Source: Clostridia bacterium (GTDB lineage Bacteria; Bacillota; Clostridia; Oscillospirales; Acutalibacteraceae). From it: a DNA stretch of 64,000 nt. The notes under the pieces were generated by a model. The model worked only from the letters and a program-made list of their open reading frames with translations, made no database searches and was not told the origin of the DNA. The stretch is from assembly GCA_017465825.1 (NCBI GenBank), contig JAFTVI010000029.1, positions 1 to 64,000 on the forward strand, given 5' to 3'. The position numbers were made by a program, and so were the translations under genes. This document shows positions 7,490 to 16,914 of this stretch, in pieces. Position 1 is the stretch's first letter. Every line of letters starts with the position of its first letter.

Positions 7490-8671
7490 ATGGCAAAAAG
7501 ACTTTTTACTTCCGAATCAGTTACGGAAGGACATCCCGACAAGGTTTGCGACAATATTTCCGACGCAATTCTTGATGCAATGCTCGAGCAGGACCCTATG
7601 TCACGTGTAGCTTGCGAATCTGTATGTACAACAGGTATGGCAATGGTTATGGGTGAAATCACAACTACCGCAACCGTTGATATTCCTGCAATTGTAAGAA
7701 AAACTATCTGCGATATCGGCTTTGATTCCCCCGAAGCAGGCTTCGACGGCAACACCTGTGCCGTTTTCACCACGCTTGACAAGCAGTCTCCCGACATCAG
7801 TATGGGTGTAAGCAAGTCACTTGAAATGAAAGAGGGCGATGAGGACAAGTACAACCTCAACGGTGCAGGCGATCAGGGTATGATGTTCGGCTTTGCCTGC
7901 GACGAAACTGAGGAGCTTATGCCCCTGCCCATTTCACTTGCCCACAAGCTTGCACTTCAGCTTACAAAGGTAAGAAAGAACGGCACTCTGAAATATCTTC
8001 GTCCCGACGGCAAAACTCAGGTAACGGTTGAGTACGATGATGACAAGCCCGTAAGAATTGAGGCAATCGTCGTTTCAACTCAGCACAAGGAAGAGGCAAC
8101 ACAGGAGCAGATAAGAGCGGATATTATTGCTAACGTTATAAATCCCATTGTTCCCAAAGAGCTTATTGACGCTGACACAAAGATTTTTGTTAACCCCACA
8201 GGCAGATTTGTAATCGGCGGTCCTGTAGGCGACAGCGGACTTACCGGCAGAAAGATTATTGTTGACACATACGGCGGCTACGCGGCACACGGCGGCGGCG
8301 CATTCTCCGGCAAAGACCCCACAAAGGTTGACCGCAGTGCGGCTTATGCGGCAAGATATGCGGCTAAGAACATTGTAGCGGCTAAGCTTGCATCAAAATG
8401 TGAAATTGAGCTTGCATACGCAATCGGTGTTGCAAAGCCTGTTTCCGTAACCGTAAACACCTACGGCACAGGTAAGGTATCGGATGAAAAGCTTGCAGAT
8501 GCAGTAAACAAGGTATTTGATTTAAGACCTGCGGCAATTATTGATACTCTTGATTTAAGACGCCCCATTTACAAGCAGACCGCCGCATACGGACATATGG
8601 GCAGAACAGATATTGACCTCCCTTGGGAAAAGACGGATAAGGTTGACGCCCTTATTGAAGCGGTAAAATAA
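7490..8671 (+). CDS. metK: S-adenosylmethionine synthetase
   Basis: The 393-aa enzyme makes S-adenosylmethionine from methionine and ATP in the cytosol. Family motifs are present from end to end: [10 protein letters not shown] (ATP site, about 8-17), [12 protein letters not shown] (about 125-136), [14 protein letters not shown] and [19 protein letters not shown] (about 270-288). Length is normal for the family. The start is MAKRLF behind GGAGGAAA. It is controlled by the SAM-I riboswitch upstream and is a single-gene unit with a terminator after it. Confidence 0.98.
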   Translation: MAKRLFTSESVTEGHPDKVCDNISDAILDAMLEQDPMSRVACESVCTTGMAMVMGEITTTATVDIPAIVRKTICDIGFDSPEAGFDGNTCAVFTTLDKQSPDISMGVSKSLEMKEGDEDKYNLNGAGDQGMMFGFACDETEELMPLPISLAHKLALQLTKVRKNGTLKYLRPDGKTQVTVEYDDDKPVRIEAIVVSTQHKEEATQEQIRADIIANVINPIVPKELIDADTKIFVNPTGRFVIGGPVGDSGLTGRKIIVDTYGGYAAHGGGAFSGKDPTKVDRSAAYAARYAAKNIVAAKLASKCEIELAYAIGVAKPVSVTVNTYGTGKVSDEKLADAVNKVFDLRPAAIIDTLDLRRPIYKQTAAYGHMGRTDIDLPWEKTDKVDALIEAVK

Positions 8672-8678
8672 AGTATAT

Positions 8679-8707
8679 ACAGGACGGCAACGCCGTCCTG
8701 TTTTTTT
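8679..8707 (+). terminator. Terminator of metK
   Basis: The stem AGGACGGC/GCCGTCCT with an AAC loop is followed by seven T. Confidence 0.9.
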
Positions 8708-8724
8708 AGAATACTCATAGTTTT

Positions 8725-8877
8725 CCGTAGGGCGCGTCGCCCTCGTCGCGCCGAATAATCAAAATCTGCGATTTTGATTATTGCATGTTGTTTTTACAAT
8801 ATATAACATATTATAATTTATTGATAAAAATGGTACATTTTTATCAATCGGAGCGACGAGGGCGTCGCTCCCTACGG
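8725..8877. repeat. MITE-like element, family A, copy 1
   Basis: The outer ends CCGTAGGGCGCGTCGCCCTC and CGAGGGCGTCGCTCCCTACGG form an inverted repeat about 29 bp long. Inside are smaller hairpins such as GATAAAAATGGTACATTTTTATC. There is no transposase. Further copies are at 20021-20167 and 21853-22130, and ends only at about 9975-9998 and 10561-10587. Confidence 0.75.
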
Positions 8878-8909
8878 AATATCATCAACATTCAGCAAAT
8901 CATATTATC

Positions 8910-9197
8910 TCAGTCAAATATGTTCCCGAATTCTTTTATGCCGATGAATCCCAGAAAGAATCCCAGAGTGAAGTATTCATCTTTGAGTGCGTGTTCCATT
9001 TTCCTTATACAGACATAGTAATTCTTAAAAACTTCCTTTTGTTGCGGGTCAAGCATTTCAAACAATTTATGCTGATATTCGTGATATTCATTTTGTAGCT
9101 TTATCTGTTCTTCTGTGAAGGGAAAATCCCCTGAATTTTTATCATCTTCATAATCTTTCAATACTGCGTTGATGTATTCATTAAGATTCTTTTCCAT
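8910..9197 (-). CDS. Small acidic protein next to a structured RNA, function unknown
   Basis: The 95-aa protein is helical and acidic, beginning MEKNLNEY and ending in a hydrophobic YFTLGFFLGFIGIKE stretch. That C-terminus recalls the small DUF6809-type proteins of Clostridia (weak resemblance only). The start is fixed by GGAGG seven bases before ATG. It begins immediately after the terminator hairpin of structured RNA copy 1. A truncated relic of the same gene follows RNA copy 2, so RNA and ORF were duplicated as one unit. No function can be assigned. It may be translated from read-through of the RNA or from its own weak promoter. Confidence 0.65.
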   Translation of the reverse strand: MEKNLNEYINAVLKDYEDDKNSGDFPFTEEQIKLQNEYHEYQHKLFEMLDPQQKEVFKNYYVCIRKMEHALKDEYFTLGFFLGFIGIKEFGNIFD

Positions 9198-9211
9198 AAT
9201 AATTCCTCCAA

Positions 9212-9422
9212 AAACAAAAAAGTGCGCCAACCGAAGTCAACGCACTGAAAAACGCAAACCCCGATTGTCGCCAAACAAATTTCAAGCAGTTACAGATTTA
9301 CACACAACAACTTGATGGAATTTGCGTTTTTGCCAAATTCACATAATTGTTGTGTGCGAAAAATGATACAATTATTCCTTGGTGCTGAAATCATTGTAAT
9401 GCTAATATGAAATTTGTTTGGC
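9212..9422 (-). ncRNA. Structured RNA, repeated family, copy 1
   Basis: On the minus strand a promoter TTGCAT-N17-TATACT (9457-9429) leads into an RNA of about 210 nt. It has a perfect 15-bp closing helix (9408-9422 with 9270-9284), an inner helix CACACAACAA/TTGTTGTGTG and an apical hairpin with loop sequence AAAAACGCAAA. It ends in an intrinsic terminator GTGCG...CGCAC with a C(TTCG)G loop and T-tract. The tail GTTTGCGTTTTT before the terminator is complementary to the apical loop, giving a likely pseudoknot. Copies 2 and 3 keep these pairings with different bases. No known family was recognised. Confidence 0.75.
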
Positions 9423-9428
9423 TAAATT

Positions 9429-9457
9429 AGTATATCATAAAAATTTGTAATATGCAA
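9429..9457 (-). promoter_or_regulatory. Promoter of structured RNA copy 1
   Basis: TTGCAT (9457-9452) and TATACT (9434-9429) are 17 bases apart on the minus strand. The spacer is nearly identical in copies 2 and 3. Confidence 0.75.
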
Positions 9458-9496
9458 TGTTTTTATTATGATTCTGCATAAATTACAATACATCTG

Positions 9497-9583
9497 TAGG
9501 GGATTCCACTCCGGCATCCCGCGCCAATGTTCAAATCTTATCTTAATTTAACGGAACGGCAGAGTGCCGTCCCCTACAGGATA
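9497..9583. repeat. Short inverted-repeat element
   Basis: TGTAGGGGATTCCACTCCGG on the left and CGGCAGAGTGCCGTCCCCTACA on the right form an imperfect inverted repeat of about 20 bp around AT-rich sequence. It is probably another MITE-like family. No ORF is present. Confidence 0.5.
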
Positions 9584-9659
9584 TCATTAAAATTCTTCTG
9601 AATTATTTAACAGTGAATCATCAATATTATGCAAATCATATCAGTTCAGTCAAATATAT

Positions 9660-9677
9660 TCACGAATTCTTTTCCAC
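9660..9677 (-). pseudogene. Deletion relic of the 95-aa gene
   Basis: After RNA copy 2 the minus strand reads GGGGGAATT, then GTG GAA AAG AAT TCG TGA. This joins the start of the 95-aa gene (MEKN) directly to its final codons. Sequence beyond the stop (down to about 9620) still matches the flank of the intact copy. An internal deletion of about 270 bp has removed the coding part. Confidence 0.7.
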
Positions 9678-9689
9678 AATTCCCCCAAT

Positions 9690-9908
9690 AACAAAAAAAG
9701 TGCGCCAACCGAAGTCAACGCACCGAAAAACGCAAACCCCGATTGTCGCCAAACAAATCTAAATAGAATCATAACCTTAGTCAGAATACCCACCTAGTAG
9801 AGTTTGCGGTTTTACCCACACTCAGGTGTAGTATTTGAAAAAAAAGGCATAATTACCCCTTGGAAAAGATAATTACAGTGATGATTCTATTTATTAAACT
9901 TGTTTGGC
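9690..9908 (-). ncRNA. Structured RNA, repeated family, copy 2
   Basis: This copy has the same architecture as copy 1, with promoter TTGCAT-N17-TATACT at 9943-9915. The closing helix is extended (GCCAAACAA plus AATAGAATCAT pairing with ATGATTCTATT), the inner helix is ACACCT/AGGTGG, and the apical loop contains ACCGCAAAC, complementary to GTTTGC in the tail. The terminator hairpin (9700-9723) is nearly identical to copy 1. Arm sequences differ from copy 1 yet still pair, which supports a real structured RNA. It is followed by the gene relic at 9660-9677. Confidence 0.75.
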
Positions 9909-10060
9909 TAAATTAGTATATCATAAAAATCTGTAATATGCAATGTTTTTATTGTGATTTTGCTTAAATTACAATAAACCGGTCGCGTCGCTCCCTACAA
10001 AATATATTATTCTTCTGTGCAAACTGCTTTAATTTTTTGTCGATATTTGAAAATTAATAA

Positions 10061-10087
10061 AAGCAAGAACCGCTGAGGTCCTTGCTT
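10061..10087 (-). terminator. Terminator of the XRE regulator gene
   Basis: The minus strand reads AAGCAAGGACC...GGTTCTTGCTT followed by TTATTAATTTT, a stem of about 10 bp with small mismatches. Confidence 0.7.
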
Positions 10088-10094
10088 TGTGCTT

Positions 10095-10418
10095 TTATTC
10101 AAGATTCTTTATGTAAACATCAATAAGCTCTGCTACATTCAATCTCTGTTTCGGGGTAAGATTGTCAAGCTTTTTTGTAATATCTTCATAAATATACCTT
10201 TTGCCATCCTCAATTTCACCGCAAAGAATGTAATCAGCCGAAACACCTAACGAATCGACAATTTTAATAAACAAAGACAGACTGGGAAATTTCTTCCCTC
10301 TTTCAATATCTGAAATATATGTTGTACCCACTCCAACCGATTCAGCCAACTGCTCCTGTGTTAATTTACTCAAATTTCTTGCTTCCCTGATTCGGGAACC
10401 TATTACTGCCTTATCCAT
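10095..10418 (-). CDS. XRE-family transcriptional regulator (107 aa)
   Basis: An N-terminal Cro/CI helix-turn-helix (about residues 6-62, with LTQEQLAESVGVGTTYISDIERGKKFPS) is followed by a short helical tail ending DVYIKNLE. It resembles SinR- or phage-like repressors used as single-domain regulators. The RBS AAGGAAG precedes ATG. It stands alone between repeat remnants, and no target or operator palindrome is evident in the upstream 140 bases. Confidence 0.85.
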   Translation of the reverse strand: MDKAVIGSRIREARNLSKLTQEQLAESVGVGTTYISDIERGKKFPSLSLFIKIVDSLGVSADYILCGEIEDGKRYIYEDITKKLDNLTPKQRLNVAELIDVYIKNLE

Positions 10419-10616
10419 TATTATACTTCCTTAACAAATAGTAGTAAAGTTATATAAATAGTATAAGTTTAACGCGATCAATATAGAATAATCCATTTTT
10501 CGATATATTGGCTATTTGTAGAAATTCGGTGCAATTTTATTTAATTTGCGCAGATTTTGCTGAGCGACAAGAGCGTCGCTCCCTACAAAATATCGTCATC
10601 ATTCTGTAAAAAAATA

Positions 10617-10639
10617 CTCCCGAAGGGATTCTTCGGGAG
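10617..10639 (-). terminator. Terminator of the phosphoesterase gene
   Basis: CTCCCGAA/TTCGGGAG with a 7-base loop is followed on the minus strand by TATTTTTTT. Confidence 0.9.
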
Positions 10640-10658
10640 ATTTTGTATGTAATTTGAA

Positions 10659-11666
10659 TTACTTGAGGTCGATTGTGAGGTCGTACTCTGCGCCGTAGTA
10701 TGCGCCGTTGGATACATCTCTTGCTCTGATGATAACCTGATCCTCATAAACTTCCATAATAGCGCCCTGACCGTAGCCTTCGATGCCCTGTATGCAGTCC
10801 TTACCAAGACCGGGGAAGTTGATTGATGTGATGTTACCGTTGTCGCCGAGAGTTTCGTATGTGTACTGACCGAATCCTGTATGAAGGTGACCTGTGAGGA
10901 GGATTACATTCTCGTACTTATTAAGAACGTTGTAGATAGCATCACTGTCTTCACCTACTGAACCTGCAGTCTTGTTGCTACCGTTACCCCAGGTATAGGG
11001 AAGGCCGTGAGTATTTGCAAGAACCTGATGAAGAATTACGAATACGGGCTTGCCGTCTGCAGTAGCTTCGCTCATTGTAGCATCAAGCCAAGCAAGCTGC
11101 TCGTCACCGATGTTAGCTTCTTCCATTTCGCTTGTATCGGAACCCATTACGATGAATGTGTAGCCGTTAAGCTCGTAGGAATAGTTAAGCTCGCCTTCGG
11201 GTTCAACTACAGTAAACTCGTTCTGGAGACCGTAGAATCTGTCCTTGATCTGTTCCATATCACGGAGTCTGATGTCGTGGTTACCTGTTGCAAGAAGAAG
11301 AGTATCGTCGAAACCGTTAGCATTGAAGATTTCGGAAATTCTGTTCCACTCGCACTCAAGGCTGTTCTCAGTTACGTCACCGAGAATAAGAAGTCCTTCA
11401 AGGTCTGTTTCTGCATTCTGATAATCCTGCATTGCAAGGTCAAGATATGCGGAGTTTGTGTTGAATGCATTAAGCTGAGTATCAGCAAGAACCTCAACGA
11501 TAAGCTGTACATTCTCTTCGTCTGTTGCCTTGATAGGGTCGTCTGTTGCGGGAGCTGCTGCCATACTGCCTGCGCTTACCATCAAGGAAAGAACAACGGA
11601 CATAAGCTTCATAAAAACTCCTGCGATTGCGCCGAACACACCGTCCAGCATTGTCATAATTGCCAT
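10659..11666 (-). CDS. Secreted calcineurin-like metallophosphoesterase
   Basis: The 335-aa protein has a hydrophobic N-terminus (about 8-38) resembling a signal peptide or anchor, then a metallophosphatase domain. Metal ligands are seen in order: ADTQ (about 61), LGDVTEN (about 94), ATGNHD (about 125), LHQ (about 215) and LTGHLHTG (about 258). The first motif has Gln where many family members have His (D-x-H), a substitution also known in other subgroups. The substrate cannot be deduced. The RBS AAAGGTGA supports the start. It follows the large LRR-dockerin gene by about 50 bp and may be co-transcribed with it. Confidence 0.85.
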   Translation of the reverse strand: MAIMTMLDGVFGAIAGVFMKLMSVVLSLMVSAGSMAAAPATDDPIKATDEENVQLIVEVLADTQLNAFNTNSAYLDLAMQDYQNAETDLEGLLILGDVTENSLECEWNRISEIFNANGFDDTLLLATGNHDIRLRDMEQIKDRFYGLQNEFTVVEPEGELNYSYELNGYTFIVMGSDTSEMEEANIGDEQLAWLDATMSEATADGKPVFVILHQVLANTHGLPYTWGNGSNKTAGSVGEDSDAIYNVLNKYENVILLTGHLHTGFGQYTYETLGDNGNITSINFPGLGKDCIQGIEGYGQGAIMEVYEDQVIIRARDVSNGAYYGAEYDLTIDLK

Positions 11667-11720
11667 TTTTGATCACCTTTCGTGTTTTTAATATTTTGAG
11701 CTGTATGACGAACAGCCAAT

Positions 11721-14456
11721 TTACTGAAATACATCAAGTGCTGCCGATACGCGGAGAATTTTTCTTGCATCGGATGCTGTAATATCACTGTCGAATGTAA
11801 CATCGCCTGCTACAGCCTGTACAGTGTTAAAGGCATCAAGCTCAGCAGACACTCTGAGTGTCATTCTTGCGTCAGATGCAGTAATATCACCGTCGAAGTT
11901 GACATCACCGAGAATGATAACCGTATACTCAGCACCTGAGCTGTGTCTGATTATGTATGAGGTTGCAACAGCAGAATCATTTTCCACAGCATTGGCTTCG
12001 GCATCGAGAATACTCCAGCCTTCACCGTCAACGAGAGAAAGAAGTTCCGATGCTGTTACAGTATTCTTTGAAAGAACAAATTTCAATGTTTCCTGAGTTG
12101 CTTCATCAGTCAATTCTGATACCGTAATTCCGCTGTCAGCGACAAATTTAATCTCGGTTACGTTGATAACATCACAGTTTGCGCATTTGCCGTCCTCACC
12201 GAAGCTATGACCTGTTGCCTGAACTTCATCAGCAGTATATGTATCACCGCATTCACAGGTATATACCGTATAGCCTGCTTCTGTACAGGTAGGAGCAATT
12301 ACTTGTGAAGAGTGACTGTGATTTGATGAATCGGCAGGGATAGTTGTGCCGTCTGCAATTTTCTCGCCGCAATCATTACAGTAGGTATCGCCAGTATAAC
12401 CCGTTTTTGTGCAGGTTGCAACAATCGAATTTCTGACTTCCGTACCGCCGGTATGGTTTGACGGATTCTTTGCAATAACCTCATCCTTGGTTGTTTTACA
12501 TACTGAACAGGTATATGTTTTTACGCCTGTTTCTGTACAGGTTGCCGCCTTTGTGACAGTGCCGGCATCGTATGTATGTGAACCGGTTGCTTTTATTACG
12601 GTACCTGTTGCAATTTTAGTTCCGCAATCCTTACAGTAAGTATCGCCTGTATAGCCGTCTGCCGCACAGGTCTCTTTTGAAGCATTACGAACCTCATTGT
12701 TGCCTGTATGGTTGCGTGCGTTGATTGCAATTTCTTCTGTGTAAGAATCGTCACATACGGAGCAGACAAATGTTTTTTCACCCTTTGCAGCACAGGTTGC
12801 AGGCTTTGTGACACTGCCTGAATATGAGTGCTTACCTGTTGCAGAAAGTACCTCTCCGCTTACTGTTTTAACATCACAGCCCTTACAATATTTGTCGCCG
12901 CTGTAGCCTGTCTTTCCGCAGGTCGGTGCAACATATCCCTTTGTCTGAGTGCCGTATGATGCGTGATTATTTGCATCCTTTGCTATGGGCTCAGTTTTTG
13001 TTTTATTACAAATTACGCAAGTATATGTTCTTACACCTTCCTCTTTACAGGTGGGTGTTTTTGTTACCTTTGAAGATGTATATGAATGAAGATTAAACTT
13101 TTCCGATACGGATGCTACGGTAACTCTTGTATCGTTACTCATAAACACCTTTGATGACAGTGTAACAGCCGCAGAATCGTTAGTGCCGTTGATATTAAAC
13201 ACAAGCGTTGCGATTGTATATTCACATTCGCCTGAGCATTTTTCATAGGGAATACAGGATGCCGCCATAGCCGCAACAGAAATACTACCTGTGGAGCCGT
13301 TGATTATTACACTCAGATCCCCTGTATCTGCATTACTGCCGAACTGCACGGGAGTAATCGTACTGTCGTAAGTAAAATTAAGGTTTGCGGCATTGAAGCC
13401 TGATGCATTTTTAATTTTAACAACAACCTTGAGCTGCTTATTTGTTGAATCGATTGAAGATTCAAGCCTGAGCTCGGGTGTTCTGAAGGTATATGATTTT
13501 GAATAGTTTTTACAATATTTATGAGCAGCATCATCGTAATTACAGGTGAACTTAAGACCTGAAATGCCGTCAAACGCATAACCGCCTATACTCTTTACCG
13601 AATAAGGAAGTGACACATTTGCAAACTTTGTGTTTTTGAAGCAATATGCACCGATAGAAGTAATACCCTCGGAGAGGTTTACGGTACTCAAAGAAGTACA
13701 ACCCTCAAATGCTGATTTGCCGAGAGATGTAACGGTTGCAGGAATCGTTACTGCTGAAAGCTTTGTGCATCCCTTGAAGGTACCCTCACCTATCGTTTTA
13801 AGACCGGTATTGAATTTAACAGATGAAAGTGCTGTACAACCGTTAAAAATGTAATTGTTCAATGATGTAATGCTTGCAGGAATCTCAATACTTGTAAGCC
13901 TTGTACAGCCGTTAAATGCATATGCGCCGATTGATTTCACATTTGCGGGGATATTGGCACTTGAAAGCGCGGTACAGCCGTTGAAAGCGTGAGAACCGAT
14001 TGATGTCACCGAAGAAGGAATGCTGACTGACGAAAGTGACGAACAGCCGTTGAATGCATAATTACCTATGGTTTTTACACTTGAAGGAATGGAAACACTT
14101 GTAACATTTTTAAAGCCTTTGAATACATTGTTACCAATATTTGTTACACCGTTATTGATAACAATTTTGGTTGCATTATTCATAATAGTAACAACCATTG
14201 TGCCGTTATAGTCTGAAAATGCAGTCGGTGTTGAAGAATAGTCAGACATTGCGCCCGAGCCTGAAATTGTAAGCGTCTTTTTTGATTTATTATATGACCA
14301 CTTAACATTTCCGCCGAGATTGCCGTCTTTGCCCCATTGTATGGCTTCTGCTTCAATTGTGAAAATATCCGCATCAAAATCCATAACGGGTACACACACT
14401 ACCGCCATAACAACAGCAAGTACAACTGCCAACAGCTTAGTAAGTTTATTTTTCAT
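11721..14456 (-). CDS. Large secreted leucine-rich-repeat protein with C-terminal dockerin
   Basis: The 911-aa protein has a signal peptide (about 1-38). Ten or so BspA-type LRR_5 repeats follow (about 75-310, units like SIPSSVTSIGSHAFNGCTALS), then a beta-sandwich region (about 325-450) resembling a cohesin- or Ig-like fold. Next come five or six Cys-paired repeats of the form ATCTETGVKTYTCSVCKTTK (about 460-750). The last 70 residues are two dockerin-like calcium repeats (GDVNFDGDITASDARMTLRVSA and a degenerate second copy). It is exported and probably attached through the dockerin or by adhesion. RBS AGGAGG. The repeats make it a likely adhesion protein rather than an enzyme. Confidence 0.9.
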   Translation of the reverse strand: MKNKLTKLLAVVLAVVMAVVCVPVMDFDADIFTIEAEAIQWGKDGNLGGNVKWSYNKSKKTLTISGSGAMSDYSSTPTAFSDYNGTMVVTIMNNATKIVINNGVTNIGNNVFKGFKNVTSVSIPSSVKTIGNYAFNGCSSLSSVSIPSSVTSIGSHAFNGCTALSSANIPANVKSIGAYAFNGCTRLTSIEIPASITSLNNYIFNGCTALSSVKFNTGLKTIGEGTFKGCTKLSAVTIPATVTSLGKSAFEGCTSLSTVNLSEGITSIGAYCFKNTKFANVSLPYSVKSIGGYAFDGISGLKFTCNYDDAAHKYCKNYSKSYTFRTPELRLESSIDSTNKQLKVVVKIKNASGFNAANLNFTYDSTITPVQFGSNADTGDLSVIINGSTGSISVAAMAASCIPYEKCSGECEYTIATLVFNINGTNDSAAVTLSSKVFMSNDTRVTVASVSEKFNLHSYTSSKVTKTPTCKEEGVRTYTCVICNKTKTEPIAKDANNHASYGTQTKGYVAPTCGKTGYSGDKYCKGCDVKTVSGEVLSATGKHSYSGSVTKPATCAAKGEKTFVCSVCDDSYTEEIAINARNHTGNNEVRNASKETCAADGYTGDTYCKDCGTKIATGTVIKATGSHTYDAGTVTKAATCTETGVKTYTCSVCKTTKDEVIAKNPSNHTGGTEVRNSIVATCTKTGYTGDTYCNDCGEKIADGTTIPADSSNHSHSSQVIAPTCTEAGYTVYTCECGDTYTADEVQATGHSFGEDGKCANCDVINVTEIKFVADSGITVSELTDEATQETLKFVLSKNTVTASELLSLVDGEGWSILDAEANAVENDSAVATSYIIRHSSGAEYTVIILGDVNFDGDITASDARMTLRVSAELDAFNTVQAVAGDVTFDSDITASDARKILRVSAALDVFQ

Positions 14457-14547
14457 TTCATTACCTCCTGCAGAATCAAATCATAAATACGCGATTATAA
14501 ACACACCACTATAATAAAATAAAATAAGGAAAAAGTCAATAGATTTA

Positions 14548-15630
14548 TTATGCTGATTTCACATCTGCCTTTTTACGGGGGCTGATAATTAATTTCCAAA
14601 GTTTTCCGATATATTTTTCAAACAGCCATGCAATAATCACCGTTACAACAAGGCAAATGATAAAATATAGGTAGATATTACAGTCCGCAAGTCCCACTTC
14701 TCTGAAAATTATCATAGGTATTCTCTGCAGAATATACAAGCCGAAGAGGTTTTTACCGCACCAACGCAGAACCTTATTGTTAAGTGAAACGCGCATTGTA
14801 AACAGTACGACAGCCAACGCAAACAGCATATTGCCAAGCAGATTGAACACCAATGAATCATTTTTGAGCTGCCATGTGATATATGCTGCCGCAGTTGCAA
14901 CAACAAAGCTGAAAAGCCACATCGTATCGTTGATGTTGATTATTTTTTCGAGCTTATCTTTTAATAGTGACCAGAATATTCCGCAGGGATAAAGCATAAT
15001 TGTGTCAAACCAATAAGCACCTTTCAGACCGAAACCGCCAAGAACAACAATATATGCCATCGCGCCAAGAGTTACGGCAATTGCGGCAGGAAAATATTTA
15101 CCCTTATCCTTAAAAATCATAAAAGCAACATAAGTAATCGCATAACATACAAGGATTGCAAAAATGTACCAGTTGCTGTTACCGACGGAATCCCAGCCAA
15201 CAAAGGACAGTACAAGCTGTTTTGCTGAAAGTTCAAGGCCTCTTGCAAGATAGATAACAAGGAAAATCAGTATTGCAGCATCAAATCTGAACAGCGTGCC
15301 CAAAAATCTGTTTACGGGAATCTTTTTAACGTAGGTCATCTGCTTTTTCTTGATTGATTCCATTACACCGTAGCCCGAATAGAACATAAACAGCGTTACC
15401 ATTCGCTGACCGATTTTTGAAAAAGCGTCAAGGTAAGCAATATCACCCGCTGAGGTGTATTCAACGTATGAATTGAAGTGGCTGAAAAACACAATGATGA
15501 TAAATATACCCTTGATAGATGATGTTTTATCAACCGACATATAATCCGTTATGTAACTTTCACCGTTTGCCGGCTTGAGCTGAATACCGTAAAGGCACAG
15601 GCAGACGAAAACAGCAAATAAAATTATCAT
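14548..15630 (-). CDS. Membrane acyltransferase, family 3 (OafA/YrhL type)
   Basis: The 360-aa protein has about ten membrane segments. The start of the domain, SSIKGIFIIIVFFSHFNSY, carries the basic residue and the His of the family-3 acyltransferase signature, and FYSGYGV follows. Members move acetyl or other acyl groups onto extracellular sugars or peptides. Its ATG overlaps the stop of the MBL-fold gene (TAATG), so it is the last gene of the SecB-like/MBL/acyltransferase operon. The acceptor is unknown. Confidence 0.8.
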   Translation of the reverse strand: MIILFAVFVCLCLYGIQLKPANGESYITDYMSVDKTSSIKGIFIIIVFFSHFNSYVEYTSAGDIAYLDAFSKIGQRMVTLFMFYSGYGVMESIKKKQMTYVKKIPVNRFLGTLFRFDAAILIFLVIYLARGLELSAKQLVLSFVGWDSVGNSNWYIFAILVCYAITYVAFMIFKDKGKYFPAAIAVTLGAMAYIVVLGGFGLKGAYWFDTIMLYPCGIFWSLLKDKLEKIININDTMWLFSFVVATAAAYITWQLKNDSLVFNLLGNMLFALAVVLFTMRVSLNNKVLRWCGKNLFGLYILQRIPMIIFREVGLADCNIYLYFIICLVVTVIIAWLFEKYIGKLWKLIISPRKKADVKSA

Positions 15631-16904
15631 TACTTCTTGCTCCTTTTAAGAAATTGAGATATGTGATTGAGCTTGAATTCAGGGGTATAATCATAACCCC
15701 AGAGATATTTTATTGAAACGAAATCCTCAGTTGTTTCATCGGGAAAAACCTGAGCAGTTCCCAATTTATAGGGTAAAGTGAGCCTGACAGTGCCGTTTGC
15801 GGAAATATAAAATTCCTTTGCAATTTCCTTTGCCACACGGTTTGCTCTGATACGCGGAAATTCCTCGTCAATTTTAATCTGAGTATTAGGGCAAAGCACA
15901 ACATCCGCATTTACATACTCATAAAACCGCTCCGATGTGCCGTTGTGTCCGTGATGTGAAAGCTGAACGATATCGGATTTGAGCCATTCGCCGTAGCGTT
16001 CTTCCATTATAATGCTTTCCTTGTCGCCGGCATCACCGGGGATAAGTATTCTCGAGCCCTCTGCATCAAGCATAAGCACAACGCTGGAATTATTGAAATC
16101 CTCGTTTGACTCGGGGTAAACATCCTCGTGAGTGCAGAGAACCTTGAATTCAAGATTCCTTACAAAGAAGCGCTGACCTGTGTGCAGCTTTACAATGGGA
16201 ATATCACGCTCATTATTGATGAAATTACGGAAATTTTCCATAAGTACGTTGTTATACTGATTCCATCTGCCGCAGTCGGGGTGCTGAGCGGAAACAAGAT
16301 TGAGATAAATGCGCTCAATTACGGTATCTTCGCAGTTGTAGAGCATATAATCCATAAACTTTGAGTAATGGTCCTCGTGACCGTGAGAGATAAACCAGCC
16401 CGCAATACGGATTTTTTTATTTTCGGGTGTCATTGACCTTAAAAAATCGTGGATTCTGTCATTATCGTGCACAGAGAAATAGTGAGCGCTGTCAATAATG
16501 AAAAAGCTGTTATCCGCGCACCTTATTATGTAACACATTCCGCAGTCAATAAGGCTGTGGTCGGTTTCAAACTGATAAAGCTCCGTGTTGCACTTTCTTT
16601 CAACACTTCCCTGCTCTTTATCATACTCTGCGGTATAGGGGTCTGCAATAACTCTCATTTTGCCGTCAATGCTTCTGTACAGCTGTACAAGCATATCATC
16701 ATTTTTAAGGGTAAAATGGATATTGCCTGCAAAATCCGTTGAGTCAAAAACAGAATACCCCTCATTCACAAGGGCATTTTTGTAAGCGTGAAAAGCATCT
16801 TCATTCACATTTTCGTAAAGAGCCATTGAAACGCCGTCACTACAGTCGTATATGCCGAGAAAATCGGCGTTTTCGGGTTTTATAAGAGAATTTACGGTAT
16901 ACAT
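15630..16904 (-). CDS. Metallo-beta-lactamase-fold hydrolase, ComEC-like
   Basis: The 424-aa protein has an N-terminal region of about 110 residues of unknown fold, then an MBL domain. It shows the zinc motif ISHGHEDH, a later LIPGDAGDKES (bridging Asp) and LSHHGHNG, as in ComEC- and Rec2-type MBL domains. It has no signal peptide or membrane segments, so it is likely cytosolic. The start MYTV follows GAGGTG; a CTG three codons earlier is in the RBS. It lies 10 bp after the SecB-like gene and overlaps the acyltransferase gene. The substrate is unknown; nucleotides or phosphodiesters are possible by family analogy. Confidence 0.8.
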   Translation of the reverse strand: MYTVNSLIKPENADFLGIYDCSDGVSMALYENVNEDAFHAYKNALVNEGYSVFDSTDFAGNIHFTLKNDDMLVQLYRSIDGKMRVIADPYTAEYDKEQGSVERKCNTELYQFETDHSLIDCGMCYIIRCADNSFFIIDSAHYFSVHDNDRIHDFLRSMTPENKKIRIAGWFISHGHEDHYSKFMDYMLYNCEDTVIERIYLNLVSAQHPDCGRWNQYNNVLMENFRNFINNERDIPIVKLHTGQRFFVRNLEFKVLCTHEDVYPESNEDFNNSSVVLMLDAEGSRILIPGDAGDKESIIMEERYGEWLKSDIVQLSHHGHNGTSERFYEYVNADVVLCPNTQIKIDEEFPRIRANRVAKEIAKEFYISANGTVRLTLPYKLGTAQVFPDETTEDFVSIKYLWGYDYTPEFKLNHISQFLKRSKK

Positions 16905-16914
16905 AAACAGCACC

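Noticed and set aside
9212..9422. 6S RNA or riboswitch for the 95-aa gene
   Set aside because: A third copy has no gene after it, and the loop-tail pseudoknot does not fit 6S. No known aptamer core was found.
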